DNA of 64,000 nucleotides from an uncultured Clostridia bacterium (GCA_904502225.1 CAJGDO010000002.1:1-64000), one strand, 5' to 3'; shown: positions 41,600 to 50,338, counted from the stretch's first letter. Numbers and translations: made by a program. Notes: generated by a model not told the origin, from the letters alone.

Positions 41600-41954
41600 C
41601 TTTTTCAGTCGGTCTATAAGCCGAGTTCTGTCGTGTACGGTCATTTATCTACGAATAACGTTGCCGTTATCCCCCAGCGATATTTGTTAAACTGTTTTGG
41701 CGAAACTCCCTAATAAAACAGTTTGTCAATCTTGCGTCGGGTGGGGTTTACATTGCACCTTGTGTCGCCACTCGGTCGGTGTGCTCTTACCACGCCTTTT
41801 CACCATTACCTAAAAATAGGCAGTTGTTTTCTGTTGCACTTTCCTTAAAGTCACCTTCACCGGGATTTCTCCGGCACCCTGTTTCTAAAACGCTCGGACT
41901 TTCCTCATTGACAGGCTCTCCCTGTCCCCGCGACCGTATAACCAACTCAAAAAG
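41600..41954 (-). ncRNA. rnpB: RNase P RNA
   Basis: On the minus strand the 5' part reads GTTGGTTATACGGTCGCGG, followed by the universal GAGGAAAGTCCGAGC. The 3' part has ACAGAACTCGGCTTATAGACC. P1 forms between CTTTTT-AGTTGGT and ACCGACT-AAAAAG. About 355 nt. It is the catalytic RNA that matures tRNA 5' ends. A consensus promoter starts transcription at the P1 end. The ends are estimated from P1 pairing. Confidence 0.93.
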
Positions 41955-41961
41955 TAAAAGT

Positions 41962-41990
41962 ATTATATATTAATTTATCAGTTTTGTCAA
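41962..41990 (-). promoter_or_regulatory. Promoter of rnpB
   Basis: Minus strand TTGACA, 17-nt spacer, TATAAT, placing the start at the first base of P1. Confidence 0.8.
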
Positions 41991-42122
41991 CTAAAAATAA
42001 AAAAGACCGAGTTAATCCATTATTTTACTAATTTTTATTAGGTAATTATTACTTAATTAAAATTCTAATAACTTCTTTAAGCCAGTCTTTTTCGTTTTTT
42101 CAAGGTTTAGTTTTAAGATTTT

Positions 42123-42288
42123 TTATAAATCGTCAGCATCTTGAACAGGTTTTTCATACTTATCAAAAGCGTTTACACCTGTATATGAACCTTGCGTATC
42201 AAAATTGCTTATAAATGATTTCTTACTTGCAATTTTTCGCATCGTTTTGCTTCTTGCTATTCGTTTTACTTTTCTTATTATCTCTCAT
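42123..42288 (-). pseudogene. Small conserved-type gene interrupted by a +1 frameshift in an A5 run
   Basis: A strong ribosome site (AGGGGGAAG) precedes MRDNKKSKTNSKKQNDAKN, which stops after 21 codons. The overlapping frame continues SKKSFISNFDTQGSYTGVNA then FDKYEKPVQDADDL and a stop. Dropping one A from an AAAAA run (around 42231-42235) joins the two frames into one 54-aa protein. The tail GSYTGV..PVQDADDL resembles a small-protein ending common in Firmicutes, of unknown function. It is either a frameshift mutation, a sequencing error, or programmed slippage. Confidence 0.6.
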
Positions 42289-42348
42289 AATCTTCCCCCT
42301 TGATAATATGTTGTGTAGAAAACAAAAAGATATACATTTAAAAACAAA

Positions 42349-42373
42349 AAAACGACAAAAATTTTGCCGTTTT
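42349..42373. terminator. Terminator after the ProB-like gene
   Basis: AAAACG(A/G)CAAAA-type stem with AT flanks and T-runs on both sides. Confidence 0.7.
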
Positions 42374-42391
42374 ATTTTTTTGTTTAATAAA

Positions 42392-43216
42392 TTATCTAAC
42401 GCCTATTCTGGTTGCTTTTGCTTTGCCACTTAAAAGGTCGTTAATCGAGCATTTTGCCGATGCGATTATAACCTTTGTGCCAATCTTAACAGCGTCTTTA
42501 ATGTATTCAAGTTTAGCCTTTGCACCGTTTGCCCCCGCACGAGATGCACCGTTGCAATAATTTTCACACTCGGTAATGTTATCCAAAACTTCGTAAACGT
42601 CCTTACCAGAAATTTCTTCAATCAAAGTGCTTGGGTCGTGGCTATCCTTATAAATACCGTCTGCACTTGTTAAAATAAGCAAGGTTTTTGCTTTAACAAG
42701 GCAAGCAATTTGGGAAGCCGTTTCATCGTTGTCAACACACTCAACAACCTTTGAATTTTGGTTTTTAAGCGATTGAATTTCAAACCTTCTGCTTTCTTCT
42801 GTGCTGATAGCATCGTTATAGTTAATAATAGGAATAGCGTTTTGCTCGGTTGCACGAATAAGCATTGCTTTAAGGTGTTCCCTTTTTTGTGGGTCGTTAA
42901 AGTGTTGGTGTTCAACCAAAACTTGACGGAGCGAGTACTTTGAATCGACAAACTCACGATAGGTTGACATTAAAATTGATTGACCTTGCGATGCATAGTC
43001 GGTCTTAATATCTTCCTTTTCGCCAGAAAGTTCTTTTCCGTTTCTCTTTATATAGTCAAGCCTGCCCGTTTCGGCAGCACCACTCGTTATCCAAATATAT
43101 CCCGGTTTAAGTTCAGACGAAAGCCTTGCAATCAAGGTATAGTCTAAAATATTGCTTGCTTTATCAATGAGAGCCATTGAACCGATTTTGCCAACGAGTT
43201 CAATATCAAAATTCAT
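42392..43216 (-). CDS. Amino acid kinase family protein, glutamate 5-kinase-like
   Basis: 274 aa. It has the amino-acid-kinase fold pattern: VGKIGSMALID at the N-terminus, YIWITSGAAETGRLD, NDAISTEE, VECVDNDETASQIACLVKAK, TLLILTSADGIYKD and GANGAKAKLEYIKDAVKIGT. Several of these match ProB (the NDxxSA and LLTSxDGLY motifs). No PUA domain and no adjacent proA are seen, so the proline-pathway role is not certain. The start is the ATG at 43216 with AGGTG upstream; the GTG at 43225 is too close to that site. Promoter TTGAAT-17-TATAAT lies upstream. Confidence 0.72.
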   Translation of the reverse strand: MNFDIELVGKIGSMALIDKASNILDYTLIARLSSELKPGYIWITSGAAETGRLDYIKRNGKELSGEKEDIKTDYASQGQSILMSTYREFVDSKYSLRQVLVEHQHFNDPQKREHLKAMLIRATEQNAIPIINYNDAISTEESRRFEIQSLKNQNSKVVECVDNDETASQIACLVKAKTLLILTSADGIYKDSHDPSTLIEEISGKDVYEVLDNITECENYCNGASRAGANGAKAKLEYIKDAVKIGTKVIIASAKCSINDLLSGKAKATRIGVR

Positions 43217-43249
43217 AATAATCACCTAAAAAATCAAATTTTCCCCTAT

Positions 43250-43278
43250 ATTATAATCTAAAACTGCAAAATATTCAA
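43250..43278 (-). promoter_or_regulatory. Promoter of the ProB-like gene
   Basis: Minus strand TTGAAT, 17-nt spacer, TATAAT. Confidence 0.65.
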
Positions 43279-43355
43279 CTAATTACACCACAATTAAGTA
43301 TTAAAATGCTATTTTTGGCAAAACTACTAAAAAAGAAAGATAAGGAGAGAAAATT

Positions 43356-43883
43356 ATGAAGTTAAAAGATAGCAAAACTTACGACAATTTGATGAAAGCA
43401 TATTTAAGAGAATCGGGTGCATATAACGAATATTCTTTTTATGCCGATCAAGCAAAAAAAGACGGCTTTGAAGTGATTTACAACGTGTTTAAGCAGTTTG
43501 CCGACAACGAGCAAGCCCATGCAAAAGTATGGTTTAAGTTGTTCCACGGAATCGCCAGCACCGAAGAAAACCTTAAAGATGCGGCAGACCTTGAAAATTA
43601 CGAGCGTTCAGTTTTATATGCAGAGTTTGCAAAGATTGCAAGAGAAGAAGGCTTTGACGATATCGCCGAACTTTTTGACGGCGTTTCAGCCATTGAAAGA
43701 CAACACGAAGAAAAGTACCTTTGCCTTTTAGAAAAGGTTAAAAACGACAAAATGTTTAGCGAGTCAAAAGAAGTTTGGTGGAAATGTTCTAACTGCGGGC
43801 ATAAGCACAAAGGCAAAAACCCACCTGAAAAATGCCCCGTTTGTTCTCACCCACAAGCCTTTTTTGGTTTGGACAACCAGTAA
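43356..43883 (+). CDS. Rubrerythrin
   Basis: 175 aa. Ferritin-like diiron domain at about 1-130 with ESGAYNEYSFYAD, ADNEQAHAKVWF and AIERQHEEKYL supplying the Glu/His ligands; C-terminal rubredoxin domain with CSNCGHKHKG and CPVCSHPQAFF binding one iron. It reduces hydrogen peroxide in anaerobes. AAGGAG precedes the ATG; it is a single-gene unit with its own terminator. Confidence 0.93.
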   Translation: MKLKDSKTYDNLMKAYLRESGAYNEYSFYADQAKKDGFEVIYNVFKQFADNEQAHAKVWFKLFHGIASTEENLKDAADLENYERSVLYAEFAKIAREEGFDDIAELFDGVSAIERQHEEKYLCLLEKVKNDKMFSESKEVWWKCSNCGHKHKGKNPPEKCPVCSHPQAFFGLDNQ

Positions 43884-43899
43884 TAAAAAATCGTTAATA

Positions 43900-43930
43900 A
43901 AAAACCTTTGGCTTTTTGCCAAAGGTTTTT
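43900..43930. terminator. Terminator between rubrerythrin and the M20 gene
   Basis: AAAAACCTTTGGC / GCCAAAGGTTTTT with a TTTTT loop; works for the convergent genes. Confidence 0.85.
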
Positions 43931-43941
43931 TGTGTTTAAGT

Positions 43942-45213
43942 TTATCTACTTGCAAGGTCAAAAATTGCCTTTTTATAAATTTTATATGCGGTCAAAAGAT
44001 TTTCAATCGACACTTGTTCGTTTGCATCGTGGATATTATCAACTTGCCCAACAAATTTTGGGCCAAAAGAACAGCCTTTACTAAACGCCCTTGCAAAAGT
44101 CGAGCCACCCATACTTACAGGTTGGGCGGTTTCGCCCGTAATCTCGTTATAAGCACCAAGCAAGGTTTGAACAAAACTGCCTGTTTTTTCAACCATAACC
44201 GATGGGTGTTTTATTGAAGTTTTAACGTTTAGGTTAAACTTTTCAAAGTATGGCAAAAAGTCCTTTTGTTCAAGCGGTGCAGGGAAACGGCAATCGCATT
44301 TAATAGTAATTACGCCGTCCTTTTCGCTAATTAAGTTTGGCGAAAAGGTAAGATAGCCTTGCTCGGTTTTAAGTTTGCCAACTTCCAACTTGTCATAAAA
44401 AATATAATCTAAAACTTGTTTAACGTCCTCGCCTTGGCTTAAAAAGTATTCAAAAAGTGGCTTGATTGCGTTTTTGCCAAGATGTGGAACAGAACCGTGT
44501 GCAGATTTGCCTTTTGAAACGATAAGCCCCTCGTCATTAAGAGCAAGCCCAAACTTTTTAAGTTCATTTTCATCGACCTTGATAAGTGGTTGTGCCGTTG
44601 CATAATCGCAAACGGCGTTTATAACCGTGCCACCCTTAATGTCGGCAAAGTTTTTAAGGCTGTTAATGGAAAAGTTGACGTAAGCAATGCCCTTTTCAGC
44701 ATAACTTAACGGAAAGTCGCCGTCAGGCGAAAAGCCAAACTCGGGAACGGTGGTTTTTGTGTTTAGATAGTCTATATCTCGCCAACCCGTTTCTTCATCA
44801 GTGCCAACGAAAAGGCGGAATTTTTTGTTTACCGAAAGCCCGCTTTCTTTTAGTTCTTTTAATGCGTAAAGGCAAGATAAAAGCGGTGCTTTATCATCAC
44901 AAACGCCCCTGCCATATAAAACGCCGTCCTTTTCGGTTAGAGTAAAAGGGTCGGTTTCCCAACCTAAACCTGTTGGGACAACGTCAATGTGCCCGATAAT
45001 CCCCACTTCTTCGCCCGTGCCGAAAAAAACTTCGCCAATATAGTTGTCGTAATTGATTGTTTCAAAGCCAAAAGACTTTGCAAGGTTCAAAAAGTAGTTA
45101 AGGCAAAGGGAATTTTGCTCGCCAAACGGTGCGTTCGGCAAAGGTTTACCGCAAACGGTTTTATATGAAATTAGTTTTTCTAAATGTAAAAGGTAGTTGT
45201 TAAAATCACGCAT
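43942..45213 (-). CDS. M20 family dipeptidase (PepV/Sapep-like)
   Basis: 423 aa. Zinc ligands in GIIGHIDVVPTGLGWETDPF, VLYGRGVCDDKAPLLSCLYA and FVGTDEETGWRDIDYL (catalytic EE), then SPDGDFPLSYAEKG and a C-terminal GGSTFARAFSKGCSFGP. It cleaves dipeptides in the cytoplasm. The start is 45213 (MRDFNNYLLHLEKLIS) with AGGGG upstream; the longer frame would begin in the leader. Confidence 0.88.
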   Translation of the reverse strand: MRDFNNYLLHLEKLISYKTVCGKPLPNAPFGEQNSLCLNYFLNLAKSFGFETINYDNYIGEVFFGTGEEVGIIGHIDVVPTGLGWETDPFTLTEKDGVLYGRGVCDDKAPLLSCLYALKELKESGLSVNKKFRLFVGTDEETGWRDIDYLNTKTTVPEFGFSPDGDFPLSYAEKGIAYVNFSINSLKNFADIKGGTVINAVCDYATAQPLIKVDENELKKFGLALNDEGLIVSKGKSAHGSVPHLGKNAIKPLFEYFLSQGEDVKQVLDYIFYDKLEVGKLKTEQGYLTFSPNLISEKDGVITIKCDCRFPAPLEQKDFLPYFEKFNLNVKTSIKHPSVMVEKTGSFVQTLLGAYNEITGETAQPVSMGGSTFARAFSKGCSFGPKFVGQVDNIHDANEQVSIENLLTAYKIYKKAIFDLASR

Positions 45214-45255
45214 AATAACCCCTAAAAGTCTGTTTAATTGATAGTTTACTATTAT

Positions 45256-45284
45256 ATTATACAATAACTATAAAAATATTGTAA
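45256..45284 (-). promoter_or_regulatory. Promoter of the M20 dipeptidase gene
   Basis: Minus strand TTACAA, 17-nt spacer, TATAAT. Confidence 0.55.
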
Positions 45285-45346
45285 TCATATTGACAAAAAT
45301 AATTTTTTTATTTTGTTTTTTTATGATTTTATGATAAAATATTTTT

Positions 45347-46075
45347 ATGAGCAAAGATAAGAATTTACACGCTGGGCATAGGGCCCGTGCAGTTGAATTG
45401 TTATTGAATAATGCAGAGGCTCTTACAGACCATCAGGTTCTAGAAGTTTTGTTGTTTTACGTTGTGCCAAGAATTGACACTAACCCGCTTGCACATAGGC
45501 TAATCAGGATTTTTGGGGACCTTAACGGTGTGTTCAGTGCAAGTAAAGAGCAACTTTCGGCTGTCGATGGTGTGGGTGAAAGAGTTTCAGCATTTATTGT
45601 CGCTATGGGCGAAGTGCTTAAAAGGGCAAGCAAAAAAGCCGAAAGGCAAATTGATTTTTCCACACCACAAAAGACAAAAGATTTTGTAATCGGGCTTTTA
45701 AGGTACGAAAGAAGCGAAAAGTTTATAATGCTTTTGTTAGACAAAAGGTTTTCGCTTGTTGCAAAGGTTGAGTTTACCGATAACGAAAAACACAAAGTCA
45801 GTGCGGAAATACCTGAACTTGTAAGTGCACTTAACGTCTATAAGCCTTGCCATGCAATTTTGACGCATAATCACACAAGCAATAACTGTTCACCAACCGC
45901 TGAAGACGACCTTTCGACTAAAAAGATTAATCTTTTGTGCCAATTAAACGGCGTTAATCTTATCGACCACGTTATCGTTGCGGGGGAAAAGACGTTTAGT
46001 TATAAAGCCGAAGGGCTTATTGAAAAAATTAAAGAACAAACCAATTTAGAAAAAATATTTAATGATATAAAATAG
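45347..46075 (+). CDS. radC: RadC/JAB-domain protein
   Basis: 242 aa. N-terminal UPF0758 helix-hairpin-helix (LTDHQVLEVLLFYVVPRIDT, LSAVDGVGERVSAFIVAMGE), then a JAMM/MPN+ domain with HNH (ILTHNHTSNNCSPTAEDD) keeping the His-x-His, Ser and Asp pattern of a zinc metalloprotease fold. The role is unclear despite the old DNA-repair name. No strong ribosome site is seen; it ends 16 nt before gltX. Confidence 0.88.
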   Translation: MSKDKNLHAGHRARAVELLLNNAEALTDHQVLEVLLFYVVPRIDTNPLAHRLIRIFGDLNGVFSASKEQLSAVDGVGERVSAFIVAMGEVLKRASKKAERQIDFSTPQKTKDFVIGLLRYERSEKFIMLLLDKRFSLVAKVEFTDNEKHKVSAEIPELVSALNVYKPCHAILTHNHTSNNCSPTAEDDLSTKKINLLCQLNGVNLIDHVIVAGEKTFSYKAEGLIEKIKEQTNLEKIFNDIK

Positions 46076-46091
46076 ATTTTAGGAGAAAAAT

Positions 46092-47525
46092 ATGGTAAGA
46101 ACTCGTTTCGCACCAAGCCCAACAGGTTATTTGCATATCGGTGGGCTTCGAACAGCACTTTACGGATACCTTTATTCAAAGCGTTATGACGGAAAGTTTA
46201 TTTTAAGAATTGAAGATACTGACACGGCAAGATATGTTGACGGGTCTGTTCAAATTATTTACGATACTATGCGTGATTCGGGCATTATGTATGATGAAGG
46301 CCCAGACGTTGGCGGGGATTTTGGCCCTTACGTTCAAAGTGAAAGAAAAGACCTTTATTTAGAGTACGCAAAAAAACTGGTTGAACTTGGCGGGGCATAT
46401 TACTGTTTCTGTAAGCCTGAAAGAATTGAAGGCTTAAAGGATGAAACGGGCAACATCAGATACGACAAGCACTGCTTAAAACTTTCAAAAGAAGAAATTG
46501 AGGCAAAAATTAAGGCGGGCGAGCCATACGTTATCCGTCAAAACGTGCCACTTGAAGGCACGGGCAGTTATCACGACCTTGTTTATGGTGACATTAGCGT
46601 TGACTATAAAGATATTGAAGACGGTATATTGATTAAGAGTGACGGAATGCCAACATATAACTTTGCAAACGTTGTTGATGACCACTTGATGGGCATTACC
46701 CACGTTATTCGTGGCACCGAATATCTTTCTTCTACACCAAAATATAATCTTATGTACGATGCATTTGGTTGGGAAAGACCAACTTACATTCACCTTCCAC
46801 CTATTATGAAGGACGCTCAACACAAGTTAAGCAAGAGAAATGGCGACGCAAGTTATGAAGATTTTGTAAATAAGGGCTACGTTAAAGAGGCAATCGTAAA
46901 CTACATTGCACTTTTAGGCTGGAGTCCAAAGTCTAACGTTGAAAAAATGAGTTTAAGCGAACTTTGTGCAAACTTTTCGCTTGAAGGCATCAACAAGTCG
47001 CCATCAATATTTGACGAAGCCAAAATGAAATGGCTTTCTGGCGAATATATTAAGGCTATGACTGATGAAGAGTTTGTTGAAAAAGCAGACAAGTTCTTAA
47101 AAGAAAGCAAGGTTTACGGCAAATACGATTTATTAAAGATTGCATCTTTATTAAAAACAAGAATTGAAATCTTTAGCGAAATACCTGAAAAAATCAACTT
47201 TTTAGAAGAGTTTGATAGATACGATTTAGAACTTTACACGCATAAGAAGATGAAGACGGACAAAGAAATCGCTAAAACCGTTCTTCCACTTGCAAGAAAG
47301 GCTATTGCTGAATTAAAAGAGTTCACTTTTGACGGCGTGCACGATTCGTTAATGGCACTTGTTGAACAACTTGGCGTTAAAAACGGGCAAGTTTTCTGGT
47401 GCGTTAGGGTTGCTATCTCTGGCAAACAATCAACTGCTGGTGGCGTTATGGAAATTGCCGAACTTTTAGGCAAGGAAGAAACGCTTAAAAGACTTGACTA
47501 TTCAATAGCATTGTTAAACGAATAA
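46092..47525 (+). CDS. gltX: Glutamate--tRNA ligase
   Basis: 477 aa class I synthetase: TRFAPSPTGYLHIGGLRTAL (HIGH region), RIEDTDTARYVDGSVQIIYD, and HKLSKRNGDASYEDF (KMSKS region). Charges tRNA-Glu, and in many Bacillota tRNA-Gln as well. AGGAG precedes the ATG; its stop overlaps the acpS start (TAATG). Confidence 0.95.
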   Translation: MVRTRFAPSPTGYLHIGGLRTALYGYLYSKRYDGKFILRIEDTDTARYVDGSVQIIYDTMRDSGIMYDEGPDVGGDFGPYVQSERKDLYLEYAKKLVELGGAYYCFCKPERIEGLKDETGNIRYDKHCLKLSKEEIEAKIKAGEPYVIRQNVPLEGTGSYHDLVYGDISVDYKDIEDGILIKSDGMPTYNFANVVDDHLMGITHVIRGTEYLSSTPKYNLMYDAFGWERPTYIHLPPIMKDAQHKLSKRNGDASYEDFVNKGYVKEAIVNYIALLGWSPKSNVEKMSLSELCANFSLEGINKSPSIFDEAKMKWLSGEYIKAMTDEEFVEKADKFLKESKVYGKYDLLKIASLLKTRIEIFSEIPEKINFLEEFDRYDLELYTHKKMKTDKEIAKTVLPLARKAIAELKEFTFDGVHDSLMALVEQLGVKNGQVFWCVRVAISGKQSTAGGVMEIAELLGKEETLKRLDYSIALLNE

Positions 47526-47863
47526 TGATTGGCATAGATATTGTTGAAGTAAAAAGAGTTGAAAAACTTATAGAAAACCAAGAAAACGCGAAGAAGTTGT
47601 TTTTTAGCGAAGAACTTTCGTATGCTTACGCTAACCACTCCCCTGCAATGCATTTGGCGGGTTGCTTTTGTGTTAAAGAAAGCGTTGTTAAGGCTCTTGG
47701 CGGTGGCTTTATTCGTGAAGTTAAGGTTTTGCATTATGAAAACGGAAAACCTTACGTGGAACTCTTTGGCAAAACCAAAGAACTTTTGGGCGATAAAAAA
47801 ATTGACGTTTCAATTTCACACACAACTGAACTTGCAACGGCAGTTTGCTTGGTGAAAGAATAA
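47525..47863 (+). CDS. acpS: Holo-[acyl-carrier-protein] synthase
   Basis: 112 aa. MIGIDIVEVKRVEKLI with the Mg-binding Asp, HLAGCFCVKESVVKALGGGF (WAxKEAxxKA-type motif) and VSISHTTELATAVCL. It transfers 4'-phosphopantetheine to ACP. Translationally coupled to gltX by a 1-nt overlap. Confidence 0.92.
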   Translation: MIGIDIVEVKRVEKLIENQENAKKLFFSEELSYAYANHSPAMHLAGCFCVKESVVKALGGGFIREVKVLHYENGKPYVELFGKTKELLGDKKIDVSISHTTELATAVCLVKE

Positions 47864-47916
47864 TAAACGAACAAAAAATGCCAAACGAACTGTTAAAAAA
47901 GGCTAAATAAATTTAA

Positions 47917-47944
47917 AAACGCACGCTTGATTAAGCGTGCGTTT
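47917..47944. terminator. Terminator between acpS and yyaC
   Basis: AAACGCACGCTT / AAGCGTGCGTTT with a GATT loop; convergent genes. Confidence 0.85.
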
Positions 47945-47955
47945 ATTTGCTTTTA

Positions 47956-48525
47956 TTATGCCCCAAACGAATTGATTGAAAAATTATTTTTGTTATTAAG
48001 ATAGCAAACGTATTTTTCTATTCCGTTTGCAATAGTTTCAGCCATTTTATATATTAAGTTAAGCCTTGTCAAATTGAAAAGATTATAATTTTTATTTGAC
48101 CTTGATGCAACAACGCCAATTATACTGATATCACCAACCGTTCCTAAATTCTTATCTACGCCAAGCCCAGGCTTTAATCCCCTATCAAACACACGAACAA
48201 GCCCCACGTCATCACTGTTGCCTATTGCTGCATCAATGGCAATTGAAATCGAGTTCGGATGCATTTGTTTTAGATAAGTTCTTGCATATTCAATTTCTTT
48301 TGCCGTTATAGGAAAGTTTAACGTTCCATAAACGTATGAGCCAATATTCTTATTTTTCAAAAACGTTCCAACCAAAGGCCCTAAACTATCCCCCAACACT
48401 AAATCACTTCCAATGCAAATGAAAAAAGGTTTTTTATTTTTAACGTTGCAATCGATTAAGCCTTGATATATCCCCATTGAAGAATGGTCGTTAAAAGTGC
48501 TAAACGAAAATTCCTTGCCTGCCAT
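47956..48525 (-). CDS. yyaC: YyaC family spore protease-like protein
   Basis: 189 aa. The pattern FICIGSDLVLGDSLGPLVGT, VYGTLNFPITAKEIEYA, SIAIDAAIGNSDDVGLVRVF, KPGLGVDKNLGTVGDISIIG is YyaC, a germination-protease-related fold found in spore formers next to parAB in Bacillus. The start is set at the ATG 48525 (MAGKEFSFSTF); a GTG at 48537 is possible. It fits the soj/spo0J neighbourhood a few kb away. Confidence 0.85.
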   Translation of the reverse strand: MAGKEFSFSTFNDHSSMGIYQGLIDCNVKNKKPFFICIGSDLVLGDSLGPLVGTFLKNKNIGSYVYGTLNFPITAKEIEYARTYLKQMHPNSISIAIDAAIGNSDDVGLVRVFDRGLKPGLGVDKNLGTVGDISIIGVVASRSNKNYNLFNLTRLNLIYKMAETIANGIEKYVCYLNNKNNFSINSFGA

Positions 48526-48656
48526 ATAATTTCTCACTTAAAAATTTTATTAAAGTAAATATTGCCAAAAAAGTAAAATATATACAAAATTTTTATTTTT
48601 TATAGTAAAAAACAAAAAAATGTGTTATAATAAAGAAAATATTTACAAGGTGCATT

Positions 48657-49406
48657 ATGACAAACATTCTTTCTTCAAGTCTTTGCGCCACCATAGATAT
48701 TATAGCGCTAATTTTTATTTTAGTGTTTGCACTGCACGGTGCAATAAAAGGTTTCACAAAAACGTTCTTTTCTTTGTTTGGAACTTTCATTGGGCTTCTT
48801 TTGGCAGTTTTGCTTGCCCCATCGGTTGTTAAGTTTATGCAAAGCAAACACGGGCTAATCAGCAGTTTTGCAAACGAACTAGATGGAGTTGTGACAAACC
48901 TGTTTGGAAAAAACGTTCTATCAATTAAGATTAGCGATGCAAACAAAGCCACGTTGACTTCGGCAGGGCTAGGCGGATATATCGCAAGCATTATCCTTTC
49001 GCTCAAAACTGGCTCCTACTCCCCTGATGCAACAGTTGGCGATGCGTTATGCCCAACATTTGCATACTATATTGTGTTAATCTTGTCTGTGGTTGTGCTG
49101 TTTATATTATTTAAATTAATATTTGCGGTATTATGCTCATTGGTTAAAGATGCGTATAAAAACAAAAAAGTTGAGAAATTTGACAAGACGCTAGGCTTTT
49201 TTCTAGGGATTGTTCACGGAATTATCATTTTTGAACTCGTTATTATGATTATAAGTATTATTCCACTTAACTTTTTCCAAAACATTTATGCAAATATCCA
49301 AATATCGACTATTGCTAAATTTATTGCCGATATCAACATGTTTAACCTTATTATCACCGCAATCAGTCAAAACAACGTTATAAACATAATAATATCAACA
49401 ATTTAG
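48657..49406 (+). CDS. CvpA family membrane protein
   Basis: 249 aa with several hydrophobic helices. The CvpA pattern is clear at the start: ATIDIIALIFILVFALHGAI then KGFTKTFFSLFGTFIGLLLA; near the end it has FDKTLGFFLGIVHGIIIFEL. A middle loop of about 60 residues is soluble. A second CvpA-like gene is at 32691. Function unknown. Confidence 0.75.
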   Translation: MTNILSSSLCATIDIIALIFILVFALHGAIKGFTKTFFSLFGTFIGLLLAVLLAPSVVKFMQSKHGLISSFANELDGVVTNLFGKNVLSIKISDANKATLTSAGLGGYIASIILSLKTGSYSPDATVGDALCPTFAYYIVLILSVVVLFILFKLIFAVLCSLVKDAYKNKKVEKFDKTLGFFLGIVHGIIIFELVIMIISIIPLNFFQNIYANIQISTIAKFIADINMFNLIITAISQNNVINIIISTI

Positions 49407-49440
49407 TATAAAAAACAATAAAAAATTAAAAAAAACTATA

Positions 49441-49477
49441 AAACGTCTGCAAAAGGAATAAATTTTTGCAGACGTTT
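49441..49477 (+). terminator. Terminator after the CvpA gene
   Basis: AAACGTCTGCAAAA / TTTTGCAGACGTTT, 14 bp, then a T-run. Confidence 0.85.
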
Positions 49478-49653
49478 TTTATTTTTTTAGGTTAAAAATT
49501 ATAAAAAATGCTTTAAATAACCTTCAAAACAACCTAAAAAACAATAAAAACGTTGAATAAATGGATAAAAAGCCCCTAAAACAAGCAAAACTAACCTATT
49601 TTTATAAATATATACACATATTAAAATACCCCCATTTATTTTTACCCCATTTT

Positions 49654-49669
49654 TGTTTCACGTGAAACA
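49654..49669. promoter_or_regulatory. parS site 1 (ParB/Spo0J binding)
   Basis: TGTTTCACGTGAAACA, an exact copy of the canonical bacterial parS palindrome. ParB loads here and spreads; SMC is recruited near the origin. Confidence 0.95.
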
Positions 49670-49693
49670 CCTATTTTTTTATATTTTTTAAAT

Positions 49694-49709
49694 TGTTCCA
49701 CGTGAAACA
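49694..49709. promoter_or_regulatory. parS site 2
   Basis: TGTTCCACGTGAAACA, one base from the canonical palindrome, 40 bp from site 1 (centre to centre). Confidence 0.92.
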
Positions 49710-49783
49710 GCAAAATCAAAAAAGCCAACGTGTTTTATAAAATTTATTTTTGGGCTCGCTCTGTTTTTGCTAAAAACAACCCT

Positions 49784-49842
49784 TGTGAGACAAAATGGCA
49801 AAAATTTTTCCCACCTAAAAAATTAAACCATTCTGTCTCACA
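49784..49842. repeat. 15-bp inverted repeat in the parS-ftsH gap
   Basis: TGTGAGACAAAATGG and CCATTCTGTCTCACA match at 14 of 15 positions with a 29-nt spacer. Confidence 0.7.
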
Positions 49843-50085
49843 GCGTTAAAATGACATTTTTTAAAGCACAAAATTGCCCGCAAATTTCCCATTTTTTTAT
49901 AATTTAGCTTTTGTTATAGATTTTGTGAGCGATGTTTATGGCAAAAACTTTTGCTAAAACGATGGTGTAGGGCGGTGGCAAATTGGTTTTTCTTAATTTT
50001 TATTTTTAAGTTTATCTTAAATAGTTTTTTTGCGTATAGTAAAACTTAACAATTTTTTTAAAATTTTGTTTTATAAAACATTATA

Positions 50086-50124
50086 GGTGCAAAATATTTT
50101 ATCAATTTTATAGCGTTTTGCACC
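50086..50124. repeat. 9-bp dyad upstream of ftsH
   Basis: GGTGCAAAA / TTTTGCACC, perfect, with a 21-nt AT-rich loop. Confidence 0.6.
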
Positions 50125-50195
50125 ATAGTAAAATGCGTAGCGCCATATATAAAATCTTTGCTTTTTCAAACCAGAGTAAAATTTTGGAAAAAGTA

Positions 50196-50224
50196 TTGTA
50201 TTTTTTTAACTTATATTGTATAAT
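50196..50224 (+). promoter_or_regulatory. Promoter of ftsH
   Basis: TTGTAT, 17-nt spacer, TATAAT. Predicts a leader of about 135 nt. Confidence 0.6.
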
Positions 50225-50250
50225 ATAAATAATAAACATTAGAAATTCCC

Positions 50251-50338
50251 TTGCGAATTTAACGATTTTCTCAAAAATGCTCGCTTAACTTAAGGTTTAA
50301 TTAAGGGTGAGTTAATATTATGTGTGTATAATTCGCAA
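50251..50338 (+). promoter_or_regulatory. Structured leader of ftsH
   Basis: TTGCGAATT (50251-50259) and AATTCGCAA (50330-50338) pair perfectly and enclose a second imperfect stem (CTC-C-TTAA with TTAA-G-GAG). It ends about 20 nt before the ribosome site, so it could affect ftsH translation. Confidence 0.5.
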
